DNA of 64,000 nucleotides, from contig NZ_QUIV01000011.1 of assembly GCF_003480315.1 (NCBI RefSeq), forward strand, positions 31,881 through 95,880. The letters are read 5' to 3'. Numbering within the stretch: the stretch's first letter is position 1; every line of letters begins with the position of its first letter. A model generated the notes under the pieces. It ran no database searches. It was not told where the DNA came from and saw only the letters and a program-made list of their open reading frames with translations. Both the position numbers and the translations under genes were made by a program. Positions 46,168 through 54,126 of the stretch are shown here, piece after piece. This DNA comes from Clostridium sp. AM33-3. GTDB lineage: Bacteria > Bacillota > Clostridia > Lachnospirales > Lachnospiraceae.

Positions 46168-47271
46168 ATGAAACGAGTAAGAATGGTGGTAGCCTATGAC
46201 GGAACTGCCTACCGCGGCTGGCAGCTTCAGCCAAACGGCATCACCATAGAGCAAGTGCTGAACCGGGAACTGACTGCTCTTTTAAAAGAACCAATTTCTG
46301 TCATCGGTGCAAGCCGTACGGATTCCGGCGTACATGCCCGTGGGAATGTGGCGGTTTTTGACACGGAAAACCGCATGCCGGCAGATAAGATCTGTTTTGC
46401 TTTAAACCAGCGTCTGCCGGAGGATATCCGGGTGCAGAGTTCGGAAGAGGTTCCGGCGGACTGGCATCCCAGAAAGGCTAACTGTACCAAAACCTACGAA
46501 TATAAGGTGCTGAACCGGAAAATTTCCATGCCGTTGGAGCGTCTGTATGCCCATTTCTGCTATTTTAACCTGGATCTTGATAAAATGAGAGAGGCAGCAG
46601 CGCATCTGGTGGGAGAGCATGATTTTAAGAGCTTCTGCACTGTGCGGACCCAGGCAGAGGAAACCGTGCGGACCATCTACAGTCTTGATATTACAAAACA
46701 GGATGACATGATCACCATTCGTATCAGCGGAAGCGGTTTTCTCTATAATATGGTGCGCATCATTGCAGGCACGCTGCTGGAGGTTGGAATGGGGGCTTAT
46801 CCACCGGAACACGTGGAAGAAATTCTGGATGCCAGGGACCGCCAGGCAGCAGGACGCACGGCACCGGCCAGAGGCCTTACCCTGGTCAGCATGGAGTATC
46901 AGCAGGAATTGCCTGACTGGCATCACCGGGAGAACAAATACTGGGAATATGACATTCTGCAGTCTCATATCAAACAGGACAAGACAGCGTATTTTGCGAT
47001 CTCGCGCTGCGCGGATGAGGAACTGGATGGAATCCTGCGGCGAAATATCCACCATGCATTCCAGAACGGAGCAGACCGGGTATATGTGACAGATCTGGAA
47101 AGAGGCAAGGACCGCCTGGTTCCGGGGCAGATACACGGGCGTTATGTTCTAGGGGAGATGCCGGAAACAGCAGAGATATGCCTGACCGACGAAGAACGGA
47201 AAAAACTGGTTCAGACAGACTGCCGGTGGGTAACTGCGCTCCCGGCTGTGGATAACTCTCCGGAAAAATAA
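46168..47271 (+). CDS. truA: tRNA pseudouridine(38-40) synthase TruA with a C-terminal extension
   Basis: A 367-residue protein. The TruA core occupies residues 1-246: catalytic Asp52 in GASRTDSGVHARGNV, with DFKSFC and GSGFLYNMVRIIAGTLLEVG. About 120 further residues (HHRENKYWEYDILQ to the end) have no counterpart in the usual 245-residue TruA; they contain FAISRCADEEL and NGADRVYVTDLERGKDRL and I do not recognise the fold. Start at ATG 46168, not TTG 46165, from the GGGAGGA site. Position before rplM is the conserved Firmicutes order. Confidence 0.93.
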   Translation: MKRVRMVVAYDGTAYRGWQLQPNGITIEQVLNRELTALLKEPISVIGASRTDSGVHARGNVAVFDTENRMPADKICFALNQRLPEDIRVQSSEEVPADWHPRKANCTKTYEYKVLNRKISMPLERLYAHFCYFNLDLDKMREAAAHLVGEHDFKSFCTVRTQAEETVRTIYSLDITKQDDMITIRISGSGFLYNMVRIIAGTLLEVGMGAYPPEHVEEILDARDRQAAGRTAPARGLTLVSMEYQQELPDWHHRENKYWEYDILQSHIKQDKTAYFAISRCADEELDGILRRNIHHAFQNGADRVYVTDLERGKDRLVPGQIHGRYVLGEMPETAEICLTDEERKKLVQTDCRWVTALPAVDNSPEK

Positions 47272-47321
47272 AAAAACGGTGGAAAACCCCTCAAAAAGGC
47301 GTAAAATCAAGGAAAAAGCGC

Positions 47322-47350
47322 TTGACACAAAGAATCGCTTATTATATAAT
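47322..47350 (+). promoter_or_regulatory. Consensus promoter of rplM-rpsI
   Basis: Perfect TTGACA (47322-47327), 17-bp spacer, perfect TATAAT (47345-47350). Confidence 0.92.
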
Positions 47351-47355
47351 ATACA

Positions 47356-47464
47356 ACTGTGACGTTAGGTGGAAATGCTTAGGCCAAAGCCCCGGAATAG
47401 GCATTTTACTATACATTTCAAAACAATTGCGGTGATGAACCGTTAGAATCAGATAGTTTAACAG
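47356..47464 (+). ncRNA. Leader RNA of rplM-rpsI
   Basis: About 115 bases of leader with a hairpin AAATGCTTA / TAGGCATTT (47373-47381 with 47398-47406, one G-U) enclosing a GGC-CAAA-GCC stem. An L13 leader motif is known from Firmicutes at this place; this is a candidate member by location and shape, not by alignment. Confidence 0.55.
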
Positions 47465-47475
47465 GAGGTTAACCA

Positions 47476-47910
47476 ATGAAGAGTTTTATGGCTAGTCCAG
47501 CGACGATTGAGAGAAAATGGTATGTAGTAGATGCTGCCGGATGTACTTTAGGACGTTTGGCTTCAGAAGTAGCAAAAGTATTAAGAGGAAAAAATAAACC
47601 GATCTACACCCCGCACATCGACTGTGGCGATTATGTGATTGTTGTTAATGCAGATCAGATCAAAGTAACCGGTAAAAAGTTAGATCAGAAGATCTACTAT
47701 CATCATTCCGATTACGTAGGTGGTATGAAAGAGACCACTCTGCGTGAAATGATGGCTAAGAAGCCGGAGCGCGTTGTTGAGCTGGCAGTTAAGGGAATGC
47801 TTCCGAAAGGACCTTTAGGAAGAAGCATGATGACCAAGCTTCATGTATATGCAGGACCGGATCATGAGCAGGCAGCTCAGAAGCCGGAAGCTCTGGAAAT
47901 CAAATTCTAA
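47476..47910 (+). CDS. rplM: Ribosomal protein L13
   Basis: A 144-residue early-assembly 50S protein. [33 protein letters not shown] and [19 protein letters not shown] are diagnostic. AGGAGG precedes the ATG. Co-transcribed with rpsI 28 bases downstream. Confidence 0.98.
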   Translation: MKSFMASPATIERKWYVVDAAGCTLGRLASEVAKVLRGKNKPIYTPHIDCGDYVIVVNADQIKVTGKKLDQKIYYHHSDYVGGMKETTLREMMAKKPERVVELAVKGMLPKGPLGRSMMTKLHVYAGPDHEQAAQKPEALEIKF

Positions 47911-47938
47911 GGAAAGGTACTGAAAGGAGGAAGTTATC

Positions 47939-48328
47939 ATGGCAAATAAATATTACGGAACAGGTAGAAGAAAAAAATCTATCGCAAGAGTATATCTGGT
48001 ACCGGGTACCGGTAAAATCACCATCAACAAGAGAGACATCGACGAGTATCTTGGTCTTGAGACCTTAAAGGTAGTTGTTCGTCAGCCGTTAGTAGCAACC
48101 GAGACCGTTGACAAGTTCGATGTTCTGGTTAACGTTCGCGGCGGCGGTTTCACCGGCCAGGCTGGTGCAATCCGTCACGGTATCTCCAGAGCACTGCTTC
48201 AGGCAGACGCTGAGTTCAGACCGGTTCTGAAGAAAGCAGGCTTCCTGACCAGAGATCCGCGTATGAAAGAGAGAAAGAAATACGGCCTCAAAGCCGCTCG
48301 TCGCGCACCTCAGTTCAGCAAGCGATAA
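47939..48328 (+). CDS. rpsI: Ribosomal protein S9
   Basis: A 129-residue 30S protein whose C-terminal tail reaches the P-site t[22 protein letters not shown] and the tail [16 protein letters not shown] are diagnostic. AAAGGAGG precedes the ATG. It is the last core gene before the accessory region. Confidence 0.98.
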   Translation: MANKYYGTGRRKKSIARVYLVPGTGKITINKRDIDEYLGLETLKVVVRQPLVATETVDKFDVLVNVRGGGFTGQAGAIRHGISRALLQADAEFRPVLKKAGFLTRDPRMKERKKYGLKAARRAPQFSKR

Positions 48329-48348
48329 TCTACAACTTAAAAATGCTA

Positions 48349-48385
48349 AAAAAGCCCGGAAATACGCCATTTTCCGGGCTTTTTC
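48349..48385 (+). terminator. Terminator of rplM-rpsI
   Basis: AAAAGCCCGGAAA / TTTCCGGGCTTTT with an 8-base loop and a T-run. Confidence 0.92.
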
Positions 48386-48453
48386 TATGCCTGAAATCAC
48401 CTGATTCCGATGGTGAAATTTGAGGAAATTTGACTTCAAATTAGTCCATTTTG

Positions 48454-48514
48454 ATGGGTTTACCATGGGTTTACGGCCTATTTTTGAGCCTAATGGGTGG
48501 GAAAATGGGTTTAC
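48454..48514 (+). repeat. Three direct repeats of ATGGGTTTAC at the core/accessory border
   Basis: Perfect 10-mers at 48454-48463, 48465-48474 and 48505-48514; the first two are 11 bp apart, close to one helical turn. The stretch 48386-48663 has no convincing gene on either strand. The position between the rpsI terminator and conjugative-element debris suggests recombinase arm sites or an attachment-region remnant. Confidence 0.6.
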
Positions 48515-48663
48515 AGAAGGCCATTTTGGAGGGAAAATTAGCCCCATATCCTTGACAGATTTTCGGTAAAAATCCGGCTGAAATGGAATGAAAAACAGTG
48601 TCAGGATCGTTTGGCGAGTTCTGACGAATTCTGCAAAAAAATAATATCAGGTATCCTGTTACA

Positions 48664-48718
48664 TAGAGCCTTGGCTCATTCTTTGAAAACGAGAATGGGT
48701 CGAGGCTCTATTTTTTTT
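48664..48718 (+). terminator. Strong terminator-like hairpin
   Basis: Nineteen-bp stem, left arm 48664-48682 and right arm 48692-48710 (three G-U pairs), 9-base loop, then eight T. It lies 45 bases before the ParB-like fragment. No gene precedes it here, so it may be a left-over attenuator or the end of a lost gene. Confidence 0.85.
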
Positions 48719-48762
48719 CGCCTGAAATCCGGCGAGACAAATTTGAGTAGGAGGTAACAGGT

Positions 48763-49023
48763 ATGGACTATGCACAGGCATCTCCATCCCTGTCGCAGGC
48801 ACAGCGGTTGAAAAAGCTCTCGCAGGAGGGCGGCTGCACCTTGGATGCCATGTGTGAAGTGATGAATGAAATAAAAAAGGATGAGCTTGACCATGTGACG
48901 ATTAAAAATGAGGTTCTTCGGAAGTATTTTCCGAAATCCTATACGCCGAAGCAGATGCAGGACACGATTATCCGGCTGCTGGAAAAGTGGCAGCGAAGTA
49001 AACAACGAGATATGGAACGATGA
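48763..49023 (+). pseudogene. ParB/RepB-like partition protein, C-terminal remnant
   Basis: An 86-residue reading frame that looks like the end of the ParB-type nucleoid-partition proteins carried by Tn1549-like conjugative elements (SLSQAQRLKKLSQEG, KYFPKSYTPKQMQDTIIRLL). The nuclease/HTH parts that should precede are absent, with an in-frame stop four codons upstream. An AGGAGG-like site sits before the ATG, so a short product is possible. Assignment is from family memory. Confidence 0.6.
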
Positions 49024-49036
49024 GAAGGAGATTTTT

Positions 49037-49479
49037 ATGATGTTGAACTTTAAGAAGAATCAGAACAACGCAGTGTGTAGCATGGACTGTAAGAACTGCC
49101 GAACGGTGCCTCGCAGCCGAATCCGATGGATGATCCCAAGTTTGAAAAGTCCATTGCGATGGTGATCCTGCCGGGGGATGGCGTCGAACTTCTGACCGAG
49201 GCTGGCAGTCGAGATATCTTTGAGGATGTTTACGATGAGATGGAGGCTGACCTGGTGGCAGATGGGGAACTGCTTCTCCATTATGATAAGAGCGATGTGA
49301 TCGAGACTGATAGAACCCGCTATCTGCTGGGAGCTGCGGAAGTTTCGGAAATCGACCAGAACGGCAACGAGTGCAGCATCAATCTGTTTACGCTGGAACG
49401 CACCATCGACTATGTGAACGAAAACCTGACGGTGGTTTCCATTGGCGGCGAGTTGGTTCCGGCACTGCGCCTGATCTAA
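49037..49479 (+). pseudogene. Conjugative-element accessory protein, frameshifted
   Basis: Starts well (GAAGGAG site, ATG at 49037) with NFKKNQNNAVCSMDCKNC, then loses frame near 49101 and reads on in another frame as NGASQPNPMDDPKFEKSIAM and about 110 further residues ending at 49479. One missing base after the CKNC codons restores a single product of about 147 residues. Proteins of this kind are part of the Tn1549-like gene block; function unknown. Confidence 0.65.
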
Positions 49480-49483
49480 GGAG

Positions 49484-50209
49484 GTGCCTATAAAGAAATT
49501 TGATGTGGAGATTACAGAGACTCTCCAGAGAAAGGTTTCCGTGGAAGCTGCCTCACAGGAAGACGCGGAACGCATGGTGACGCAGGCGTGGAACAATCAG
49601 GATTATGTTCTGGATTCCGGCGATTTCACCGGTGTGGACTTCAAGACCGTGGGAGAACATGAACTGGCAGAGACCAGGACGATGGATGTGCTGCTGGTAC
49701 AGCCCAATGCTTACCCGAAGAAAATCAGTGTTGGCACGGAGCTGGAAGATTTGCAGGCAATGGTCGGTGGTGATATTGAAGTCACCTATCCGTTTGAGGA
49801 TAATGTGGCCATTATTCTGAATGAATCTGGCAAAATAAATGGACTGCTCCTGAACCGTGCGATTTACACCGAAGATGGGGATATGTGGGACATTTATGCC
49901 GGTGATTTTCTGGTGGTTGGGCTGACAGAGGATGACTTTGGTTCTCTGACTTCGGAGCAGATGCAGAAATTTGAGGAACAGTTCCATCAGCCCCAGATGT
50001 TCGTTCGCATGGGACGCAGCATCATGGCGATTCAGGTTCCGGATGACATGGTGAAGAAGATGGAGGAAAAGGCTGCAAAGCCCCAGGAAAAGAGTAAACC
50101 GGCACCATCAGGCGAAGGTAGCTCAGAAAACAGCGCAGCTGCCGATTGGGAAGCAAAGTATCAAAGAACTGATCGGTCAGAATCAGGGAGTCAGCAGTAT
50201 CCCCATTGA
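49484..50209 (+). pseudogene. DpnD/PcfM-like plus DUF3846 protein, start and end damaged
   Basis: Residues 4-55 match the DpnD/PcfM family (KKFDVEITETLQRKVSVEAA) and about 70-165 match DUF3846 (MDVLLVQPNAYPKKISVG to WDIYAGDFLVVGL), both typical of Tn1549-like elements. The expected ATG is ATA at 49490, seven bases after AAGGAGG; the only other start, GTG at 49484, lies inside that site. After residue 210 the frame runs into PcfB coding sequence out of register and stops at 50209. Domain calls are by recognition, not search. Confidence 0.65.
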
Positions 50210-50302
50210 GAAAACGGATTTGAAAGGCTTTGAACAGGTGGCGCGGAAATACGGTGTGGATTATGCCATTACGAAATCAAAAAATACAGTAAGAGGGCTG
50301 TA
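50106..50302 (+). pseudogene. PcfB (DUF3801) fragment
   Basis: In a second frame overlapping the end of the preceding gene, QLPIGKQSIKELIGQNQGVS and EQVARKYGVDYAITKSKN read as the central part of PcfB, a conserved protein of conjugative elements. The start is missing and the frame stops after TVRGL, well short of the family length. It is a deletion product joined to the DUF3846 gene. Confidence 0.6.
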
Positions 50303-50598
50303 AAAAGACCTCTGAGCATTTCGTTTAGTGTAAAGAACTTTTTTGCTTCTTACACGAACTTTGAAAACGAAACAGCCTGCCCATAGTGATACCAGAACTG
50401 AATAGGCATTCAGCGTGTCTTTTCTGGTTAATACGTCCCGGAAACATCAGCACCCGGTACAGGAACGGATATGGGATGAGAACAGGAATTTAATAAACGA
50501 AGGAAGGAGGACATCTGACTATGACAGAGATGTAATTGTAGGAGAAGTATGATATTATGTGAGTAACAAATCGGGAGTTGTAGTAAAGGAGGTTTACA
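50303..50598. other. Non-coding remnant
   Basis: No gene is supported here. It contains two purine-rich sites (AAGGAAGGAGG at about 50502, TAGGAG at about 50538) each followed by an ATG with a very short frame, which looks like the start of lost genes. GC content falls sharply from here to 51600. Confidence 0.5.
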
Positions 50599-50976
50599 AT
50601 GGGGTTTTGGATTTTTATGTTGATTATGGATTTGCTTCTTCCATTTACGATGATTGGTTTTGGAAGATATTTTATGAAAAAGGCTCCAAAGGAAATAAAT
50701 TCAGTATTTGGATATCGGACTTCGATGTCTATGAAGAACAAAGACACATGGGAATTTGCTCATAAATATTGTGGTAAAGTCTGGTATGTCTGTGGAATGG
50801 TTATGTTGCCGATAACAGTAATATTCATGCTTTTAGTGATTGGAAAAAATGAAGATTGTGTTGGGAGTATAGGAGGAATTATCTGTGGTGTTCAACTTAT
50901 TCCTTTAATTGGGTCTATTCTCCCAACAGAAATAGCATTAAAAAAGAATTTTGATAAGAATGGAACAAGACGATAA
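50599..50976 (+). CDS. SdpI family membrane protein
   Basis: A 125-residue protein with three or four membrane segments. FGYRTSMSMKNKDTWEFAHK is the SdpI/YhfL family signature. SdpI itself gives immunity to the SdpC toxin of Bacillus, but most members are of unknown role. AAAGGAGG precedes the ATG by eight bases. The gene is AT-rich, unlike both neighbours, so it was acquired separately. Confidence 0.8.
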   Translation: MGFWIFMLIMDLLLPFTMIGFGRYFMKKAPKEINSVFGYRTSMSMKNKDTWEFAHKYCGKVWYVCGMVMLPITVIFMLLVIGKNEDCVGSIGGIICGVQLIPLIGSILPTEIALKKNFDKNGTRR

Positions 50977-51022
50977 ATTCTCGTTTATCCAATAGAAAAA
51001 TAAGAATAGATTGGAGAAAGAT

Positions 51023-51340
51023 ATGGCTTCAAGTAAAGAATATTTAACCTTTATATTGGAACAGTTATCCGATTTAGAGGGAATTTCATACCGTGCGATG
51101 ATGGGCGAGTATATCATCTATTATCGTGAGAAAATTGTTGGCGGTATATATGACGATAGGTTGCTTGTAAAACCTGTAAAATCTGGTGTTTCACTTATGC
51201 CTAATGCAATTTATGAGTTGCCCTATGATGGAGCAAAAGAGATGTTGTTGGTTGATAATGTTGATAACAAAGATTTCCTGACAAGATTGTTTGTCGCTAT
51301 GTATGATGAACTTCCTGCACAAAAAAAGAAGAAGTCATAA
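51023..51340 (+). CDS. TfoX N-terminal domain protein
   Basis: A 105-residue protein of the TfoX/Sxy N-terminal family (YRAMMGEYIIYYREKIVGGI, DRLLVKPVKSG). In Gammaproteobacteria TfoX activates competence; the short stand-alone Firmicutes forms are uncharacterised. ATG at 51023 is preferred to TTG at 51011, as GGAGAAAG lies between them. Confidence 0.82.
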   Translation: MASSKEYLTFILEQLSDLEGISYRAMMGEYIIYYREKIVGGIYDDRLLVKPVKSGVSLMPNAIYELPYDGAKEMLLVDNVDNKDFLTRLFVAMYDELPAQKKKKS

Positions 51341-51370
51341 AATCGGAAGTTTACAGCGAGGTGAAAGAGG

Positions 51371-51560
51371 TTGAATTATGTAGAATATGGAAAAGAAAAC
51401 AGCAATGTAATTATCCTTTTACACGGAGGCGGTTTATCATGGTGGAATTACAAAGAGGTTGCTGAAAGACTTCAAACAGATTATCATGTGGTTTTGCCTA
51501 TATTAGATGGTCATGCAGGATGTGATAAGCAGTTTACAACGATAGAGAATCCTCCATGTC
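51371..51560 (+). pseudogene. Alpha/beta hydrolase, N-terminal fragment
   Basis: TTG start behind GAGGTGAAAGAGG. About 60 residues of a hydrolase N-terminus are seen: YVEYGKENSNVIILLHGGGL (oxyanion HGGG), then DYHVVLPILDGHAGCD. After IENPPC the sequence changes into part of another gene in a different frame, and the frame stops at 51589. The nucleophile and histidine are lost. Confidence 0.7.
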
Positions 51561-51665
51561 AGCACGGATTATCTTCTAATGGGCAGTGAGCCAAGTAAAG
51601 AGGAAGTCAAAAATGATCTTCTGAGCATTATTTCGGAGCTGTCTACGATTGCGAAGAAAATCTAA
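51561..51665 (+). pseudogene. XRE-type repressor, C-terminal fragment
   Basis: Thirty-four codons reading STDYLLMGSEPSKEEVKNDL and ending in a helix, the usual segment after the helix-turn-helix of Cro/CI-like regulators. The DNA-binding part is missing. It joins directly to the hydrolase fragment, which marks a deletion junction at about 51560. Confidence 0.5.
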
Positions 51666-51709
51666 TCGTGCTCTGCGTTTGGAAATGACAAAATAGAGAT
51701 ACTACACCA

Positions 51710-51738
51710 TTGCAAAAAAGAAGTGAGCACGATATAAT
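51710..51738 (+). promoter_or_regulatory. Sigma-A promoter upstream of the methyltransferase cluster
   Basis: TTGCAA (51710-51715), 17-bp spacer, TATAAT (51733-51738). A small GCCGC/GCGGC hairpin with TTTT (51884-51903) lies between it and the cluster, so it may drive a short RNA or be attenuated. Confidence 0.6.
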
Positions 51739-51916
51739 ATGAATAAGATGGCAAAAGTCACCGCAATGGTGTGAAAATAGATTTTGGCTGTTTCCATAAG
51801 GAGTAGATCGAGAGGCGTTATCCTCAGTGGCTGAAAATACAGATGTGTGATGCTTGCAGCAAGCTATTTGTATAAGCCGAAAGGCCGCAGAAATGCGGCT
51901 TTTCCTAAATACGTGA

Positions 51917-51968
51917 GTTAGCCGAAACTAACTTGTCAATGCGCGCGTGCTGGTTAGATGAATCTAAC
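51917..51968 (+). promoter_or_regulatory. Paired GTTAG-N6-CTAAC operators at the cluster promoter
   Basis: GTTAG-CCGAAA-CTAAC at 51917-51932 and GTTAG-ATGAAT-CTAAC at 51953-51968 (extended to GGTTAGAT/ATCTAACC). A weak promoter TTGTCA (51933-51938), 16-bp spacer, TAGATG (51955-51960) fits exactly between and over them. A third copy lies at 58099-58114. The half-sites resemble DtxR-family boxes. Confidence 0.65.
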
Positions 51969-51987
51969 CGCAAAAGGAGAGACAGCA

Positions 51988-52602
51988 ATGCGAGAACACA
52001 AGAATTTCTGGGACAGAAATGCAGGTCTGTATGACTGCTTTATGCGAAAAGACAGGGCAGTATACGAGAAAATGTATGAGCTGATCCGTCCGGTCGTGAA
52101 AGACAAAACAGTGCTGGAGGTGGCTACCGGAACGGGACTGATCGCCAAGCACATCGTAAAAGCAGCGGCACACATCGAGGCGACGGACGCCTCCGTGGAG
52201 ATGATCGCCGAGGCAAAGCGGGATAATCAATCTGCAAAGCTGCACTTTTCGGTGCAGGATATGTTCCGCCTGCCCTATGCAGACAAGTCCTTCGACGTGG
52301 TGATCGTGTCCAACGCGCTGCACATCGTGCCGCAGCCGGAGAAAGCCCTTGCCGAGATTCATCGGGTGCTGAAGGACGATGGCGTACTCATCGCGCCGAC
52401 CTTCACCCACGCGGGGAACTCGTTTTCCGGCAAGGTCAGGGCATTTTTCATGAAGCTGGCGGGCTTCCCTCTCCACAGAAAGTGGACGAGCGAGGAATAC
52501 TTGCGCTTCCTGCGGCAAAACGGCTGGGCGGTGCGGAAAAGCGTTGTTCTGAAAGCCTCATTCCCGCTGACCTATGCCGAGTGTGAGAAAACGGAGGTGT
52601 GA
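51988..52602 (+). CDS. Class I SAM-dependent methyltransferase
   Basis: A 204-residue Rossmann methyltransferase of the UbiE/Methyltransf_11 type. SAM motif I is TVLEVATGTGLIAKHIV, motif II region DMFRLPYADKSFDVVIVSNA, and the LAEIHRVLKDDGVLIAPTF segment closes the fold. ATG at 51988 follows AAAGGAGA; the ATG at 51958 lies inside the operator. First gene of the cluster; substrate unknown, and the short C-terminus suggests a small hydrophobic acceptor. Confidence 0.88.
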   Translation: MREHKNFWDRNAGLYDCFMRKDRAVYEKMYELIRPVVKDKTVLEVATGTGLIAKHIVKAAAHIEATDASVEMIAEAKRDNQSAKLHFSVQDMFRLPYADKSFDVVIVSNALHIVPQPEKALAEIHRVLKDDGVLIAPTFTHAGNSFSGKVRAFFMKLAGFPLHRKWTSEEYLRFLRQNGWAVRKSVVLKASFPLTYAECEKTEV

Positions 52603-52603
52603 T

Positions 52604-53209
52604 ATGTCATTCTTTGAAAACACCCGCAAGCCTGTGGGGCTTGGCGGGAAAATTATGGTTGCTATGATGAATCTGGGACACAGTCCCGTGGCGCGGTGGG
52701 GGCTTCGCTTTTTAGAGCTTGCGCCGGATGCCAGAGTGCTGGATTGCGGCTGCGGAGGAGGCGCCAATATCAAAAGGCTGCTGAAAAAATGCCCGCAAGG
52801 CATCGTCAGGGGTGTGGATTATTCTGCTGTCAGCGTAGAGAAAGCCCGGAATTTAAACCGGACTGCTATTCAGAAAGGGCGCTGTGCGGTGTGGTAGGGC
52901 AGCGTGGAACACATCATCTTTGCAAAGGATTGGTTTGATGCGGTTACCGCGTTTGAAACGGTCTACTTCTGGTCGGATTTGCCACGGTGCCTTCGGGAAG
53001 TCCGGCGGGTGTTGAAGCCCGGCGGGACCTTTCTCATCTGCAACGAAAGCAACGGTGACACGGACAAGGACGAAAAGTGGACGGAGATCATCGGCGGCAT
53101 GACCATCTACAAAGATATTGAATTAAAGGCGTATCTGGAGCAGGCAGGCTTTCACGATGTACAGATACACAAAAAGAAAAGTTGGCTCTGCATCACGGCG
53201 CGAAAATGA
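52604..53209 (+). pseudogene. Class I SAM methyltransferase with an in-frame TAG
   Basis: SAM motif I is RVLDCGCGGGANIKRLL. At 52895-52897 a TAG interrupts the frame (GRCAVW stop GSVEHI); the same frame continues to 53209 with FDAVTAFETVYFWSDLPRCL and RRVLKPGGTFLICNES. A single CAG-to-TAG change explains it, since a Gln fits the family there. Starts at ATG 52604 behind ACGGAGG, one base after the first methyltransferase. Without readthrough the product lacks half the fold. Confidence 0.8.
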
Positions 53210-53220
53210 GGAGATCAAGC

Positions 53221-54126
53221 ATGAGCATTTTTGCATCCATCCTGCACATGGCTTATAAGCTCTCCGGCGCGAAAAAGGCGTTCGCTTTGCCGGAGGATGC
53301 GCTGCAAAAGGAAATCGAAAAGCAGAACCGGCACCGCGGCATTTTTACGCCCACCGACCGCAAGGCGTATTATGAAACAATTACAGTGAACGGCTTTCCC
53401 TGTCTGATCGTGCGAGAGCGTCCGAAACCGTCCAAGCGTGCTATTCTCTATTTCTTCGGCGGCGGCATGGTGATCGGCCCCGATAAGGGCGACCTGCCTG
53501 TGATGCGCAAGCTCTGCCGCGAGACCGGCTGTGATGTGTGGTTTCCGTTTTACCCGCTCTGCATGGAACACTGCATTACTGAAACATACGCGATGGTGTA
53601 CGAATGTTATCGAAAAATGATTGCACTGTACGGCGGCGGAAATGTCAGTACTTGCGGCTTTTCCTCCGGCGGTGCGCTGGCGCTGGGCATTGCGGCGCAC
53701 AATAACGCGCAGCCCGAACCGCTGCCGCAGCCGAGGCACATCGTCGCCGTATCCCCCGGTGAGGTGCCGTGGAACGATGCGGAAAAGGCGCGGATGCAGG
53801 CGCTCAATGAATGGGACATCTCCATCGACTATGCCTTTATAGTGACAGTGAAAAAATTCATGCGGCACGGCTGCGAGAATGTGCCGGACTATATGCTCTC
53901 CGGCTCCCGGGGAGATTTTACCGGCGTAGGCGATATCCACTTCTTCTATTCTGCCGATGAAGTACTCTACGGCGCACTGCCGGACTTCGAGGAAGCCTGC
54001 AAACGGGCGAATGTCCCATATACGGTGTCTGCCCGCCCGAAGATGGTGCATTGCTACTGTATGCTGCCGATCTTCAAGGAGGCAAAAGAGGACTTTGCGA
54101 AAATCGTGGAGATTTTGGAGAAATGA
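53221..54126 (+). CDS. Alpha/beta hydrolase (HSL-like esterase)
   Basis: A 301-residue serine hydrolase. The oxyanion motif is FFGGGMVIGPDKGDLP, the nucleophile elbow GFSSGGALALG, and the catalytic His probably in KMVHCYCM near the end, with an Asp region before it. ATG at 53221 follows GAGGAGA, just after the methyltransferase stop. Its own stop overlaps an ATG (ATGA at 54123-54126) that was probably the start of the next methyltransferase. Confidence 0.85.
   Translation: MSIFASILHMAYKLSGAKKAFALPEDALQKEIEKQNRHRGIFTPTDRKAYYETITVNGFPCLIVRERPKPSKRAILYFFGGGMVIGPDKGDLPVMRKLCRETGCDVWFPFYPLCMEHCITETYAMVYECYRKMIALYGGGNVSTCGFSSGGALALGIAAHNNAQPEPLPQPRHIVAVSPGEVPWNDAEKARMQALNEWDISIDYAFIVTVKKFMRHGCENVPDYMLSGSRGDFTGVGDIHFFYSADEVLYGALPDFEEACKRANVPYTVSARPKMVHCYCMLPIFKEAKEDFAKIVEILEK

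Noticed and set aside
48089..48547. A minus-strand open frame across the rpsI end and the border region
   Set aside because: It overlaps rpsI and its terminator and has no family features.
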